Assembly (NCBI GenBank): GCA_034211175.1
Contig: JAXHUH010000089.1
Coordinates: forward strand, 1-14,624
Source of the DNA: JAXHUH01 sp034211175
GTDB lineage: Bacteria > Actinomycetota > Acidimicrobiia > Acidimicrobiales > CAIXPF01
Reading direction: 5' to 3'
DNA: 14,624 nucleotides
Shown one piece after another: positions 8,554-14,539 of the stretch. The notes below the pieces were generated by a model. The model did not search any database, had not been told where the DNA came from, and worked only from the letters and a program-made list of their open reading frames with translations. Within the stretch, counting starts at the first letter, position 1. Each line of letters begins with the position of its first letter. Position numbers and translations under genes: made by a program.

Positions 8554-8726
8554 TCACCCGAGGCGTCGCCGCGGGCGCCGGCCGCCGGTCGTGCGCCGCG
8601 GCCGCGTCCCGGCGTGCCGAGGACGCCGACGACGGCCCGATCGAACAGGAGACCGAACCCGAGCGGGGTCGGGCCGGACCGCGACGGCCCGAACGTTCGG
8701 GCCCGGTGGGTGCTCGCTGGGTTCAT
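8517..8726 (-). CDS. Candidate small protein of unknown function, 69 aa
   Basis: Not a recognised family. The case for coding is a strong Shine-Dalgarno GGGGAGG eight bases before ATG 8726-8724, and G or C at about 87% of third positions. The product starts MNPASTHRARTFG, has a short hydrophobic stretch (GFGLLFDRAVVGVLG), then an Arg/Gly/Ala-rich tail. Against it: the last 37 bp overlap the acyl-CoA synthetase 3' end in antisense, the composition is low-complexity, and the frame contains the 18-bp palindrome. It may be a leader or a chance frame. Confidence 0.25.
   Translation of the reverse strand: MNPASTHRARTFGPSRSGPTPLGFGLLFDRAVVGVLGTPGRGRGARPAAGARGDASGDQTMVAGFVSPR
8569..8601 (+). terminator. 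GC-rich hairpin after the acyl-CoA synthetase gene
   Basis: CCGCGGGCGC (8569-8578) can pair with GCGCCGCGG (8593-8601), leaving one bulged base and a 14-nt loop, starting 16 bases after the stop codon. No T-run follows. It is a weak candidate terminator in very GC-rich sequence, where such stems arise by chance. Confidence 0.25.
8686..8703. repeat. 18-bp perfect palindrome
   Basis: GGCCCGAACGTTCGGGCC is fully self-complementary with no loop, 133 bp after the acyl-CoA synthetase stop. It could be a dimeric regulator site or part of a termination structure. It also lies inside the weak 69-codon candidate frame. From 8727 to 8853 I see nothing else. Confidence 0.4.
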
Positions 8727-8853
8727 GGTCGGTTCCTCCCCGTGCGTCGCGCCGCCGGGTTGGCCGCGCCTCGCTCCTCACCCACCGGTACGCACCGCGC
8801 CGCTACGTGGTTCACGCGAGATCGCACCAGCTGCCGACCCACCACCTTCCGCA

Positions 8854-9276
8854 CGCCGGCGAGCGAGGCTCAGCCCGCTGAACGCAGCTCGTCCGGAGGG
8901 CTCTGCCCGACGGCGAGCGAGTATCAGCCGAACGCAGCTCGACCACGCTGAACGCAGCTCGACCGGCGCAGCCGGCGAGCGAGTACCAGCCGAACGCAGC
9001 TCGACCGCCGGGCGTCAGCCCGCCGGCGAGCGAGTACCAGCCGGGCTCTGCCCGACGGCGAGCGAGGCTCAGCCCGCTGAACGCAGCTCGACCGGCGCAG
9101 CCGGCGAGCGAGTATCAGCCCAGCTGAACGCAGCTCGTCCGGAGGGCTCTGCCCGACGGCGAGCGAGGCTCAGCCCGCTGAACGCAGCTCGACCGGCGCA
9201 GCCGGCGAGCGAGTATCAGCCCAGCTGAACGCAGCTCGTCCGGAGGGCTCTGCCCGACGGCGAGCGAGGCTCAGCC
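8854..9276. repeat. Array of nested palindromic repeat units with 101-bp tandem period
   Basis: Eight exact copies of GAACGCAGCTCG (starts 8880, 8930, 8950, 8992, 9079, 9126, 9180, 9227) alternate with nine exact copies of GGCGAGCGAG (starts 8858, 8912, 8974, 9025, 9057, 9103, 9158, 9204, 9259). Each full unit of about 47-54 bp is a nested palindrome: outer arms GCTGA/TCAGC, middle arms GCTCG/CGAGC, and an inner hairpin. The inner tip varies but stays paired: CCGGC-GCA-GCCGG, GGGC-TCT-GCCC, or GGGC-GTCA-GCCC. From 9043 to 9276 the array is a perfect 101-bp tandem repeat (about 2.3 copies), each period being one long and one short unit. It resembles REP/BIME-type elements. No coding gene is supported in it. 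It ends on the stop codon of the 24-residue microprotein gene. Confidence 0.92.
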
Positions 9277-9345
9277 AATGCCCCACCAGATGACCGCGAG
9301 CGCGCACAGGAACAGGAACGAGGCGAGGGCGATCGACGAGCTCAT
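9271..9345 (-). CDS. Single-span membrane microprotein, 24 aa
   Basis: Too short for standard gene callers. ATG at 9345-9343, stop TGA at 9273-9271. The product starts MSSSIALASFLF and ends VIWWGIG. It is one hydrophobic helix with no charged residue. Third positions are G or C in 22 of 23 codons after the start. It aligns without gaps to the 25-residue product at 10601-10678, with 11 of 24 identical positions including MS-SI, LF, AL and the late WG pair. That shared pattern is the main evidence for coding. An in-frame GTG at 9387 would add MFVERSVRLRRLQG, a basic N-terminus, but the paralogue favours the ATG. The Shine-Dalgarno is poor. It lies 74 bp after the methyltransferase stop in the same direction, probably in one transcript. 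Function unknown; a small subunit of a membrane complex is one guess. Confidence 0.5.
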   Translation of the reverse strand: MSSSIALASFLFLCALAVIWWGIG

Positions 9346-9419
9346 GCCCTGAAGACGCCGCAGCCGGACCGACCGTTCCACGAACACCGTTCGTTCGCTC
9401 GCGATCGGGGCCGTGCCGC

Positions 9420-10529
9420 TCAGTGGTGCGAGGTGGCCGGAACGAGCTCGTGGACGAGGTCGGCCGATGCCAGGACCACGGTCCGCCGGAGGCGGAGCCC
9501 GGCGCGGGAGGCGAGGTCGGCGATGGCCGCCGCGTCGCGCTCGTGACCGCCGCCGGTGAGCGCGGCCATGAGGACGTCGACCGAGACCGGCAGGTCGGGG
9601 GCGGGCCTGGCCGGCGCGTCACCCTCGACGACGAGCACCCGCCCGTCGTCACCCGCGGCCGCCGCTGCGTTGGCGAGCAGGCGGACGCCGTGGGCGTCGT
9701 CCCAGTCGTGGAGCACGTTCACGAACAGGTAGGTGTCGAAGCCGGCGGGCACGTGTACGAACGCGTCGCCGGCGACCGCGGTCAGGCGGGGGTGGGTGAC
9801 CGCCCGGGCGACGACCCCGGGCAGATCGACCACCGTTCCCTCCAGGTGGTCCTGGAGGTCGAGCAAGGTCGCGAGGAGCTCACCGACCCCACCGCCGACG
9901 TCGCACACCCGTTCCGAGGCGCTCCAGTCCAGGGCTGCGGCGAGCGCGAGGGCGTGCATGCGGGCGCCGGCGGCCATCGCGTCGTCGAAGACGGCCCATC
10001 GGTCGGGGTTGGCCGCCATCCACTCGAAGAACGGTGCGCCGTTGGCGGCGGCGAACGGATCGTCGACATCGGCTCGCAACCCGCCGATCGCGGCGGTCAC
10101 CTCGGCCCCGCCGGCGAAGTCGACCCAGGCGCGCCAGCCGCCGGGATGGTCGCGACGCAGGAAGGGCGTGACCCGGCTCGGGCGCACGCGACCGTGCCGG
10201 TCGATGCGGACCCACCCCCGGGACGCGCCGAACCGGACCAGGCGCTCCAGTCGGGCGGCGTCGGCGTCGACCCGCCGGGCCAGCTCGTCGATGCCCATCG
10301 GCTGGTCGAGCACGTCCGGCACGTCGAGACGGCACAGCTCGACGAGGACGCGGTGGTCGAGCGCGCCGAAGAGTCCCTCGAGGATGCGGACCGGCGGCGG
10401 GGCCATCGCGGCGTGGGCCCGGGCGACACCGGCGCGGACGCGGTTCGCGGCGACGGAGACCACACCCGGCGGCAGTACCGGGACCCCGAGGACGTCGCTC
10501 GGGCGAGCACGTCGCCTCCCGCGTGCCAT
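9420..10529 (-). CDS. SAM-dependent O-methyltransferase (class I, plant-type/DmpM-like family), 369 aa
   Basis: Transfers methyl from S-adenosylmethionine to a hydroxyl, typically on an aromatic or polyketide-like small molecule; cytoplasmic dimer in this family. The N-terminal half (about residues 45-120, ILEGLFGALDHRVLVELCRLDVPDVL onward in pieces) is the winged-helix dimerisation domain. The SAM-binding motif VCDVGGGVGE is at residues 208-217, and the catalytic-type box VLHDWDD has its His at residue 274. Length is normal for the family. ATG 10529 has AGGG seven bases upstream. A later Met at residue 42 (MAPPPV) is an alternative, since the first 40 residues are basic and non-conserved. 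It is flanked in the same orientation by two related membrane-peptide ORFs. The substrate is unknown. Confidence 0.9.
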   Translation of the reverse strand: MARGRRRARPSDVLGVPVLPPGVVSVAANRVRAGVARAHAAMAPPPVRILEGLFGALDHRVLVELCRLDVPDVLDQPMGIDELARRVDADAARLERLVRFGASRGWVRIDRHGRVRPSRVTPFLRRDHPGGWRAWVDFAGGAEVTAAIGGLRADVDDPFAAANGAPFFEWMAANPDRWAVFDDAMAAGARMHALALAAALDWSASERVCDVGGGVGELLATLLDLQDHLEGTVVDLPGVVARAVTHPRLTAVAGDAFVHVPAGFDTYLFVNVLHDWDDAHGVRLLANAAAAAGDDGRVLVVEGDAPARPAPDLPVSVDVLMAALTGGGHERDAAAIADLASRAGLRLRRTVVLASADLVHELVPATSHH

Positions 10530-10600
10530 GGCGGGACCCTACTCCGGGCCGGAACGGACTGCCGGGTGCGCCGCCGCCGGGCGGGACCGGGCGGACCGGA

Positions 10601-10678
10601 TCAGAACGTCATGCCCCAGTGGACGAGGAGCAGGGCGGCGGCGAAGAGGACGGTGGCGACGAGGATCGACAGGCTCAC
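10601..10678 (-). CDS. Single-span membrane microprotein, 25 aa
   Basis: GTG start at 10678-10676, stop TGA at 10603-10601, ending 71 bp before the methyltransferase start in the same direction. The product starts MSLSILVATVLF and ends LLVHWGMTF. It is one hydrophobic helix with a single His near the C-terminus. All 24 codons after the start end in G or C. It is a clear relative of the 24-residue peptide at 9271-9345, with divergent codons, so the similarity is at protein level and not a DNA copy. No good Shine-Dalgarno is visible, so translation may be leaderless or the start may differ. It does not match a family I can name with confidence. Small transporter or cytochrome subunits that end in a WG pair are only loosely similar. 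Confidence 0.5.
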   Translation of the reverse strand: MSLSILVATVLFAAALLLVHWGMTF

Positions 10679-11007
10679 GGCGGATGCGACGTCGCCGGCC
10701 GGCCGGCGGTTCCCCTGACGGTCCGTCGCTTCGTGCGCCTCCGGCAGGTCGGGGCGCGACGCCGGTTCGAATCGCGGACGGTGCGCGGCGCCCGGTTGGC
10801 GGTTCGATCGAGCACGTCGAACCGCGGGCCGGGTCCCGGGAGCTGCAGCTGCCCGACAACCGGACGGCAACGGGCCCACAGCCACCGGCCCGTACGTTCG
10901 CCCGGCTCCCGTTCGCACTCCGCTCCGGGCGACCGATCCGCCCGTCGACCGGCATCGACGCGGAGCGGAGACCACCGACGACCGGCACGAGATCCAGGAG
11001 CCCCACG
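10679..11007. promoter_or_regulatory. Divergent control region with a 9-bp inverted repeat
   Basis: This 329-bp region separates the minus-strand methyltransferase locus from the plus-strand acidic-protein gene, so both promoters should lie here. GCGGTTCGA (10799-10807) and TCGAACCGC (10817-10825) form a perfect inverted repeat with a 9-nt spacer, and a third GGTTCGA half-site sits at 10764-10770. This is a plausible operator. I find no convincing -35/-10 pair and no tRNA. Confidence 0.4.
10996..11000 (+). promoter_or_regulatory. Ribosome binding site for the acidic-protein gene
   Basis: AGGAG, seven bases before ATG 11008. It fixes the start and rules out the much longer upstream extension of the same open frame. 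Confidence 0.8.
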
Positions 11008-12666
11008 ATGGCCGACGCCCTGAAGACCAGCAACGCCCCGAAGACCGGCGACGCCCCGAAGACCAGCGACCTCGATCTGTCGAGGACCGACCCCACCAAC
11101 GCCGGCGGGCCCGGCGCCGACCCGCGGGACACGACCGACGAGCGACCCGCCGTCGGGGACGCGACCGTCGGCTCGCCGGTCCCGCTCGAGGCGGATCCGG
11201 CGGCACCACGTGCGCTCCCACCCGACCCCGTCCTCGACCGGGCCGGCGCCGGGCACCTCGACGCACCAGCTCCCGCCGGGCCCGATCTCTCGTCGGTCGA
11301 GCCCGGCGCGGACGCAGCAGGACTGCTCGACGGACCGGGCGAGCCGGGCGCGGACATCGACCTCGACCCGTTCTCCGCCCCCGGGGCGGAGCTCCCCGGC
11401 CCCTCGACCGACCCTGCGGCCGACCTCGATCTGCCCGGGTCCGGCTTCGACACCGACGGCGTCGCGAGTCCCGGCGCGCCGGGGACCGCCAGCCTGGCCG
11501 GCGCCCCGTCCGACACGGCCGGCACGACGGCCGGCTCGCTCGCGCCCGCGCCGAACGCCTCGGGCCCGTCGCTCCCCGGACGCGGACGCGACGGCCGCAC
11601 CTCGGCCGATGACGGCCCGGGTGGGACGTCTGGCGCCGAGCCATCCGGTTCCCAGAGCGGTGGGTCGTCGCCGGACAAGGCGGGCGCCGACACCGGCGGC
11701 CGTCTCGTCGGCCCCGGTGACCCGGCGACCACCGGTGGCGGGGGCTCGACGAACACCGCGGGCCCCACGGGCAACGACGCGGACAAGGACCTCGGCGTCG
11801 ACCAGGACGGCGACTGGCGGACCGAGGTGACGACGGTCGACGAGCAGACGACCGAGGGCCAGAACGTCACCCAGCACGAGGAGTACGAGAGCCCCGACGG
11901 CACGACGATCGTCGTCGACTCGGCGTCGAACGACCAGGCCGACACCCAGTCGACCAAGGTGTACGACGCCGACGGCAACCTCGTCTACCAGGAGGACGCC
12001 ACCTTCGACGACGACGGCGAGGCGACCGTGGAGATCGTCGTCGACGAGACCGGCGACGGCACGTCGAGCCGGCCGGCCGAGGGCGTGCGCGCCCCCGAGG
12101 ACGCCTCGGTCGAACCGATCCGGGCGATCGACGACGTCGACCGGGTCGACGAGGAGACGGCCCGGCAGTTGTGGGAGCGCAGGGCGGAGACGGTGACGAA
12201 CCCCGCGGCCGCGAGCGCTGCGCCGGGCGCCGAGGACACCGCCGCCGTCGATCCCACGCCGGGGACGGAGGCGGCCCGCCCGATCGGCGACGACCTCCCC
12301 GACCCCGGCCCGATGGGCACCCGGGCCGTTGATGCCGCCCCGGCCGCGGGCGGCAGCGATGCCGAGCGCCCGATCGGCGACGATCTCCCCGACCCGGTCG
12401 GCCCGTTCGCCACCGCCGACCTCGGGACCGACGACGGGTTCGGTGAGCGGGACCCGTTCGGCTCGTTCGACGACGCCGGCTCGTTCGACGACGCGGCCTC
12501 GTTCGACGACGCCGGCTCGTTCGACGACCCGGCCTCGTTGGACCAGGCAGATCCGTTCGGCGGCACGGACCCCTTCGCCCGGGACACGCAGCTCGCCGGC
12601 GACGGCACCGACCCGATGATGGCCGACGAGGTCGGCCTGGACGGGGACGCGCTGCTCGCCGAGTGA
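11008..12666 (+). CDS. Acidic low-complexity (disordered) protein of unknown function, 552 aa
   Basis: No family is recognised. The start is ATG after a strong AGGAG. Residues 1-22 hold an 18-bp/6-residue repeat (KTSNAP, KTGDAP, KTSD). Residues 23-265 are Pro/Gly/Ala/Asp-rich and look disordered. Residues about 270-350 are a compact, beta-prone segment rich in Thr, Asp and Val, with YDADGNLVYQED resembling an RHS/YD-type turn; this is the only part likely to fold. Then come two copies of PIGDDLPDP 30 residues apart, five six-residue repeats of the SFDDAG type, four DPF tripeptides overall, and an acidic end. There is no signal peptide, no membrane span and no Cys. Very high Asp content suggests a scaffold, a metal or cation binder, or a structural protein, but nothing in the sequence decides this. 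It is transcribed away from the methyltransferase locus, with no clear operon partner. Positions 11645-11729 recur exactly at the window end. Confidence 0.8.
   Translation: MADALKTSNAPKTGDAPKTSDLDLSRTDPTNAGGPGADPRDTTDERPAVGDATVGSPVPLEADPAAPRALPPDPVLDRAGAGHLDAPAPAGPDLSSVEPGADAAGLLDGPGEPGADIDLDPFSAPGAELPGPSTDPAADLDLPGSGFDTDGVASPGAPGTASLAGAPSDTAGTTAGSLAPAPNASGPSLPGRGRDGRTSADDGPGGTSGAEPSGSQSGGSSPDKAGADTGGRLVGPGDPATTGGGGSTNTAGPTGNDADKDLGVDQDGDWRTEVTTVDEQTTEGQNVTQHEEYESPDGTTIVVDSASNDQADTQSTKVYDADGNLVYQEDATFDDDGEATVEIVVDETGDGTSSRPAEGVRAPEDASVEPIRAIDDVDRVDEETARQLWERRAETVTNPAAASAAPGAEDTAAVDPTPGTEAARPIGDDLPDPGPMGTRAVDAAPAAGGSDAERPIGDDLPDPVGPFATADLGTDDGFGERDPFGSFDDAGSFDDAASFDDAGSFDDPASLDQADPFGGTDPFARDTQLAGDGTDPMMADEVGLDGDALLAE
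11023..11073 (+). repeat. 18-bp tandem repeat at the 5' end of the acidic-protein gene
   Basis: About 2.8 copies start at 11023, 11041 and 11059, coding KTSNAP, KTGDAP and KTSDL. The copies differ at two or three bases. Confidence 0.8.
11645..11729. repeat. Internal copy of the 85-bp exact duplication
   Basis: Identical base for base to 14540-14624, in direct orientation. Here it codes a Gly/Ser/Asp-rich linker of the acidic protein (GSQSGGSSPDKAGADTGG and following). Identity stops at the left end (11644 is T, 14539 is G); at the right the comparison is cut off by the window edge. Confidence 0.95.
12277..12396 (+). repeat. Direct repeat coding PIGDDLPDP, 90-bp period
   Basis: The motif CGCCCGATCGGCGACGA begins at 12277 and again at 12367. 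The repeated core of about 30 bp codes RPIGDDLPDP in the acidic protein in both places and has two base changes. Confidence 0.85.
12460..12549 (+). repeat. 18-bp tandem repeat near the 3' end of the acidic-protein gene
   Basis: Five in-frame copies start at 12460, 12478, 12496, 12514 and 12532, coding GSFDDA, GSFDDA, ASFDDA, GSFDDP and ASLDQA. The unit is GGCTCGTTCGACGACGCC; the last copy is the most diverged. Confidence 0.92.
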
Positions 12667-12724
12667 CCTGTCGCGGCGGCCGGCCCCGGCGCCGGCCCCC
12701 CCGCCCGCGGGGCGCGCCGGCAGC

Positions 12725-12754
12725 GGGGGGGGGGCCCGGCCGGGCCCCCCCCCC
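12725..12754. terminator. 30-bp perfect G/C palindrome between convergent genes
   Basis: Ten G, then CCC GG CC GGG, then at least ten C (the C run continues to 12756) make a fully self-complementary 30-bp stem in the 109-bp gap between the acidic-protein stop and the monooxygenase stop. The position fits a bidirectional terminator. The base counts in the two homopolymers are likely to be unreliable in sequencing. Confidence 0.5.
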
Positions 12755-12775
12755 CCGCGACCGGTCGACGCGCGG

Positions 12776-14007
12776 TCAGCGGTGACGGGCGACGAACGCC
12801 TCGGCCGTGGCCGCGTCCCGAACGATGTCGAACCACAGGTGCTCGGGGTCGGCGAACCCCTCGGTGAACTCGTCGCACATCGACCGGTTGGTGGCCATCT
12901 CCATGAGCAGGCCGACGAGGTGGTCGGGTGGCGAGAGCACCGCGTCGTTGAAGCCGACCGTCGCCACGGTGCGTGCCATCACGGACGCCTCGTACCGTTG
13001 CGCGAACCCCTCGTCGTAGGGCGGCCCGTGCTCGGCGACGTGCTCCGCCAGGGTCCACGCGCCGTAGGAGCCGAGGTTGGCTCCGGCGCCCGTGACCGGG
13101 TCGAGCGTGACCCGCAGGTCGCCGATCGCCATCACCGGCGCACCGCCGACCATGGCGTAGGCCCGGCGCACCACCGGTCGGACCCGCCCCTGCAGGAGGC
13201 ATCGGTCGTCGTGCAGCGCGAAGGCCTCGTGGTCCACCCGCTCGTAGGTGGCCGGATGGTGCTCGGCCAGCACGGCGAGCACGGTCTTGGTGAACAGCGC
13301 CGGATCGTCGTCGTTGGAGAGCTCGGCCAGCACCGCGGCCGGGCCGCCGGGCACGTTCTCGAACAGCAGCGCGTACGTCGGCCCCTCGAAGGTCTCCATC
13401 GGCAGCACGATCAGCTCCCCGACGCCCGGCGTCAGGCTCAGCGTCACGCCCGAGGGGTCGTTCTCGGCGATGCCGTCGAAGAAGCCGCAGCACAGCGCCC
13501 GGGCCGGGCCGTCGTGTCGGCTCAGCTCCGGCACCTCGTCGAACAGACCGGCGAAGCCCGACGCACCGCGCCCGACGCCGACGGCGACGAGATCGTGGCG
13601 CTGCTGCAGGTCGGTCAGGTCCTCGGCGGTGCGCGCACCCTCCACCATCGTGGCGCCGCGGGCCGCCAGCTCCTCCATGAGGTACGGCAGCAGCAGGCGG
13701 TAGTCGACACCGCGGCCGTAGGCCCGGAACGAGCCCCAGAAGCGCACCGGTGGCTGGCCGGGCAGGTTCAGGCAGTGGTCGTGGCCCCGGCTGACCCGCA
13801 CGTCCGGGGCGTCCCAGGCGTCGATGCCCAGGGCCCGCTCCCGTGCCACGGTGTCGGCCTGGTGCACGACGCTGTTCATCAGGCGGCCGTTGCGGATCTC
13901 GTCCGCCGATCGCGGGTGGTACAAGGTGACGTCCACCCCTCGGCCCGCAGCTTCAGGCCCAGGTGCAACGACGAGATCCCCCCGCCGACGATTCCGACGT
14001 CGGTCAT
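12776..14007 (-). pseudogene. Styrene/indole monooxygenase-type flavoprotein (StyA family), frame broken near 13936-13939
   Basis: FAD-dependent monooxygenase of the StyA type, which epoxidises styrene or oxidises indole using FADH2 from a separate reductase (StyB). No reductase gene is in the window. Two frames together give a full-length protein of about 409 residues (StyA is about 415). ATG 14007-14005, with AGGGGGGA upstream, codes the FAD-binding segment VGIVGGGISSLHLGLKL; after RAEG the frame shifts by one base and continues as VDVTLYHPRSADE to the stop at 12776. Family landmarks in the second frame: FRAYGRGVDYRLLLPYLMEEL, RALCCGFFDGI, PGVGELIVLP, YALLFENVPGG, and GDLRVTLDPVTGAGANLGSY. 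One missing base in the C4 run (G4 on the coding strand) explains the break. The third Gly of GxGxxG is Ser (GGGISS). It may be a true pseudogene or a sequencing error. Taken alone, the GTG at 13936 gives 386 residues lacking the nucleotide-binding start. Confidence 0.85.
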
Positions 14008-14081
14008 TGCGCTTCCCCCCTGGTCGCGCGCGTGCTCAGCGGGCGGAGGCTACGTCGGTGCCGGGGGCCGGTGTCGGGGAA

Positions 14082-14117
14082 CGGCGACGAACGGTCGTCC
14101 AGCGGCGACGAACGGTC
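14082..14117 (-). repeat. Two 15-bp direct repeats upstream of the monooxygenase gene
   Basis: CGGCGACGAACGGTC occurs at 14082-14096 and 14103-14117, exactly 21 bp apart (two helical turns), within 75-110 bp upstream of the monooxygenase ATG. The second copy overlaps the stop codon of the upstream membrane-protein gene. The spacing suits a regulator binding as two dimers, but this is inference. Confidence 0.35.
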
Positions 14118-14481
14118 AGCCCGACGGCGACCTGCCGGAGGCGACCCTCCACCAGAGACCGGCGAGCGCCGCGGTCACCAGATGCCACAGCCCGTGGAAC
14201 TGCACCGGTGACGTGGGGTCGCACAGCGGGCCGGCCGTGCGGCCGGCGAGGAAGGCCGAGGTGGCGACGACCGCGACCACGAGGAGGAGCGGTGAGGTCG
14301 CCTCGGCCGATCGGGCCGGTGGCCGCTCGGCGATCCGGCGTCGACGGCGATGGAAGATCACCACCTCCAGCGCGATCACCGCGACCAGGACGGCGGCGGA
14401 GACCGCCTGGGCGAGGTCGGGGGCGGAAGCGATGAGCGCGACCGAGACGAGCACGACCGCGACGAGCACGACCGGGAGCAC
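14116..14481 (-). CDS. Multi-span membrane protein with ceramidase-like C-terminus, probably 5'-truncated
   Basis: 121 residues from GTG 14481, with four hydrophobic spans: PVVLVAVVLVSVALIASA, AVSAAVLVAVIALEVVIF, LLLVVAVVATSAFLAG, and the last around HLVTAALAGLWW. The end, CDPTSPVQFHGLWHLVTA, resembles the last span of bacterial ceramidase/CREST-type membrane hydrolases, which carry HxxxH-like zinc ligands there. The family is normally about 200-250 residues with seven spans, and the N-terminal half with the other metal ligands is missing. The frame stays open upstream (SGRVGPAWPSGG precedes the GTG) through the junction at 14540 to the window edge without an ATG or GTG. The gene is therefore probably cut at 14540 by a rearrangement or assembly join. 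The family assignment is tentative. Confidence 0.55.
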   Translation of the reverse strand: MLPVVLVAVVLVSVALIASAPDLAQAVSAAVLVAVIALEVVIFHRRRRRIAERPPARSAEATSPLLLVVAVVATSAFLAGRTAGPLCDPTSPVQFHGLWHLVTAALAGLWWRVASGRSPSG

Positions 14482-14539
14482 GCCGCCGCTCGGCCACGCG
14501 GGGCCGACCCTGCCCGATCGAACGGTGCCGACGTCGTGG

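Noticed and set aside
8614..9228. Protein-coding frame across the repeat array
   Set aside because: The translated product is just the repeat unit read through, with no ribosome site and no independent codon signal.
8854..9276. CRISPR array
   Set aside because: There are no unique spacers; the sequence between repeats is itself repeated and palindromic, unit length varies, and no cas gene is present.
10761..10780. tRNA-like TTCGAAT T-loop sequence
   Set aside because: The flanking bases GCCGG and CGCGG do not form the T-stem, and no acceptor or anticodon arm is found upstream.
9733..11007. Upstream extension of the acidic-protein frame
   Set aside because: It is antisense to the methyltransferase and its control region, and the AGGAG before ATG 11008 marks the real start.
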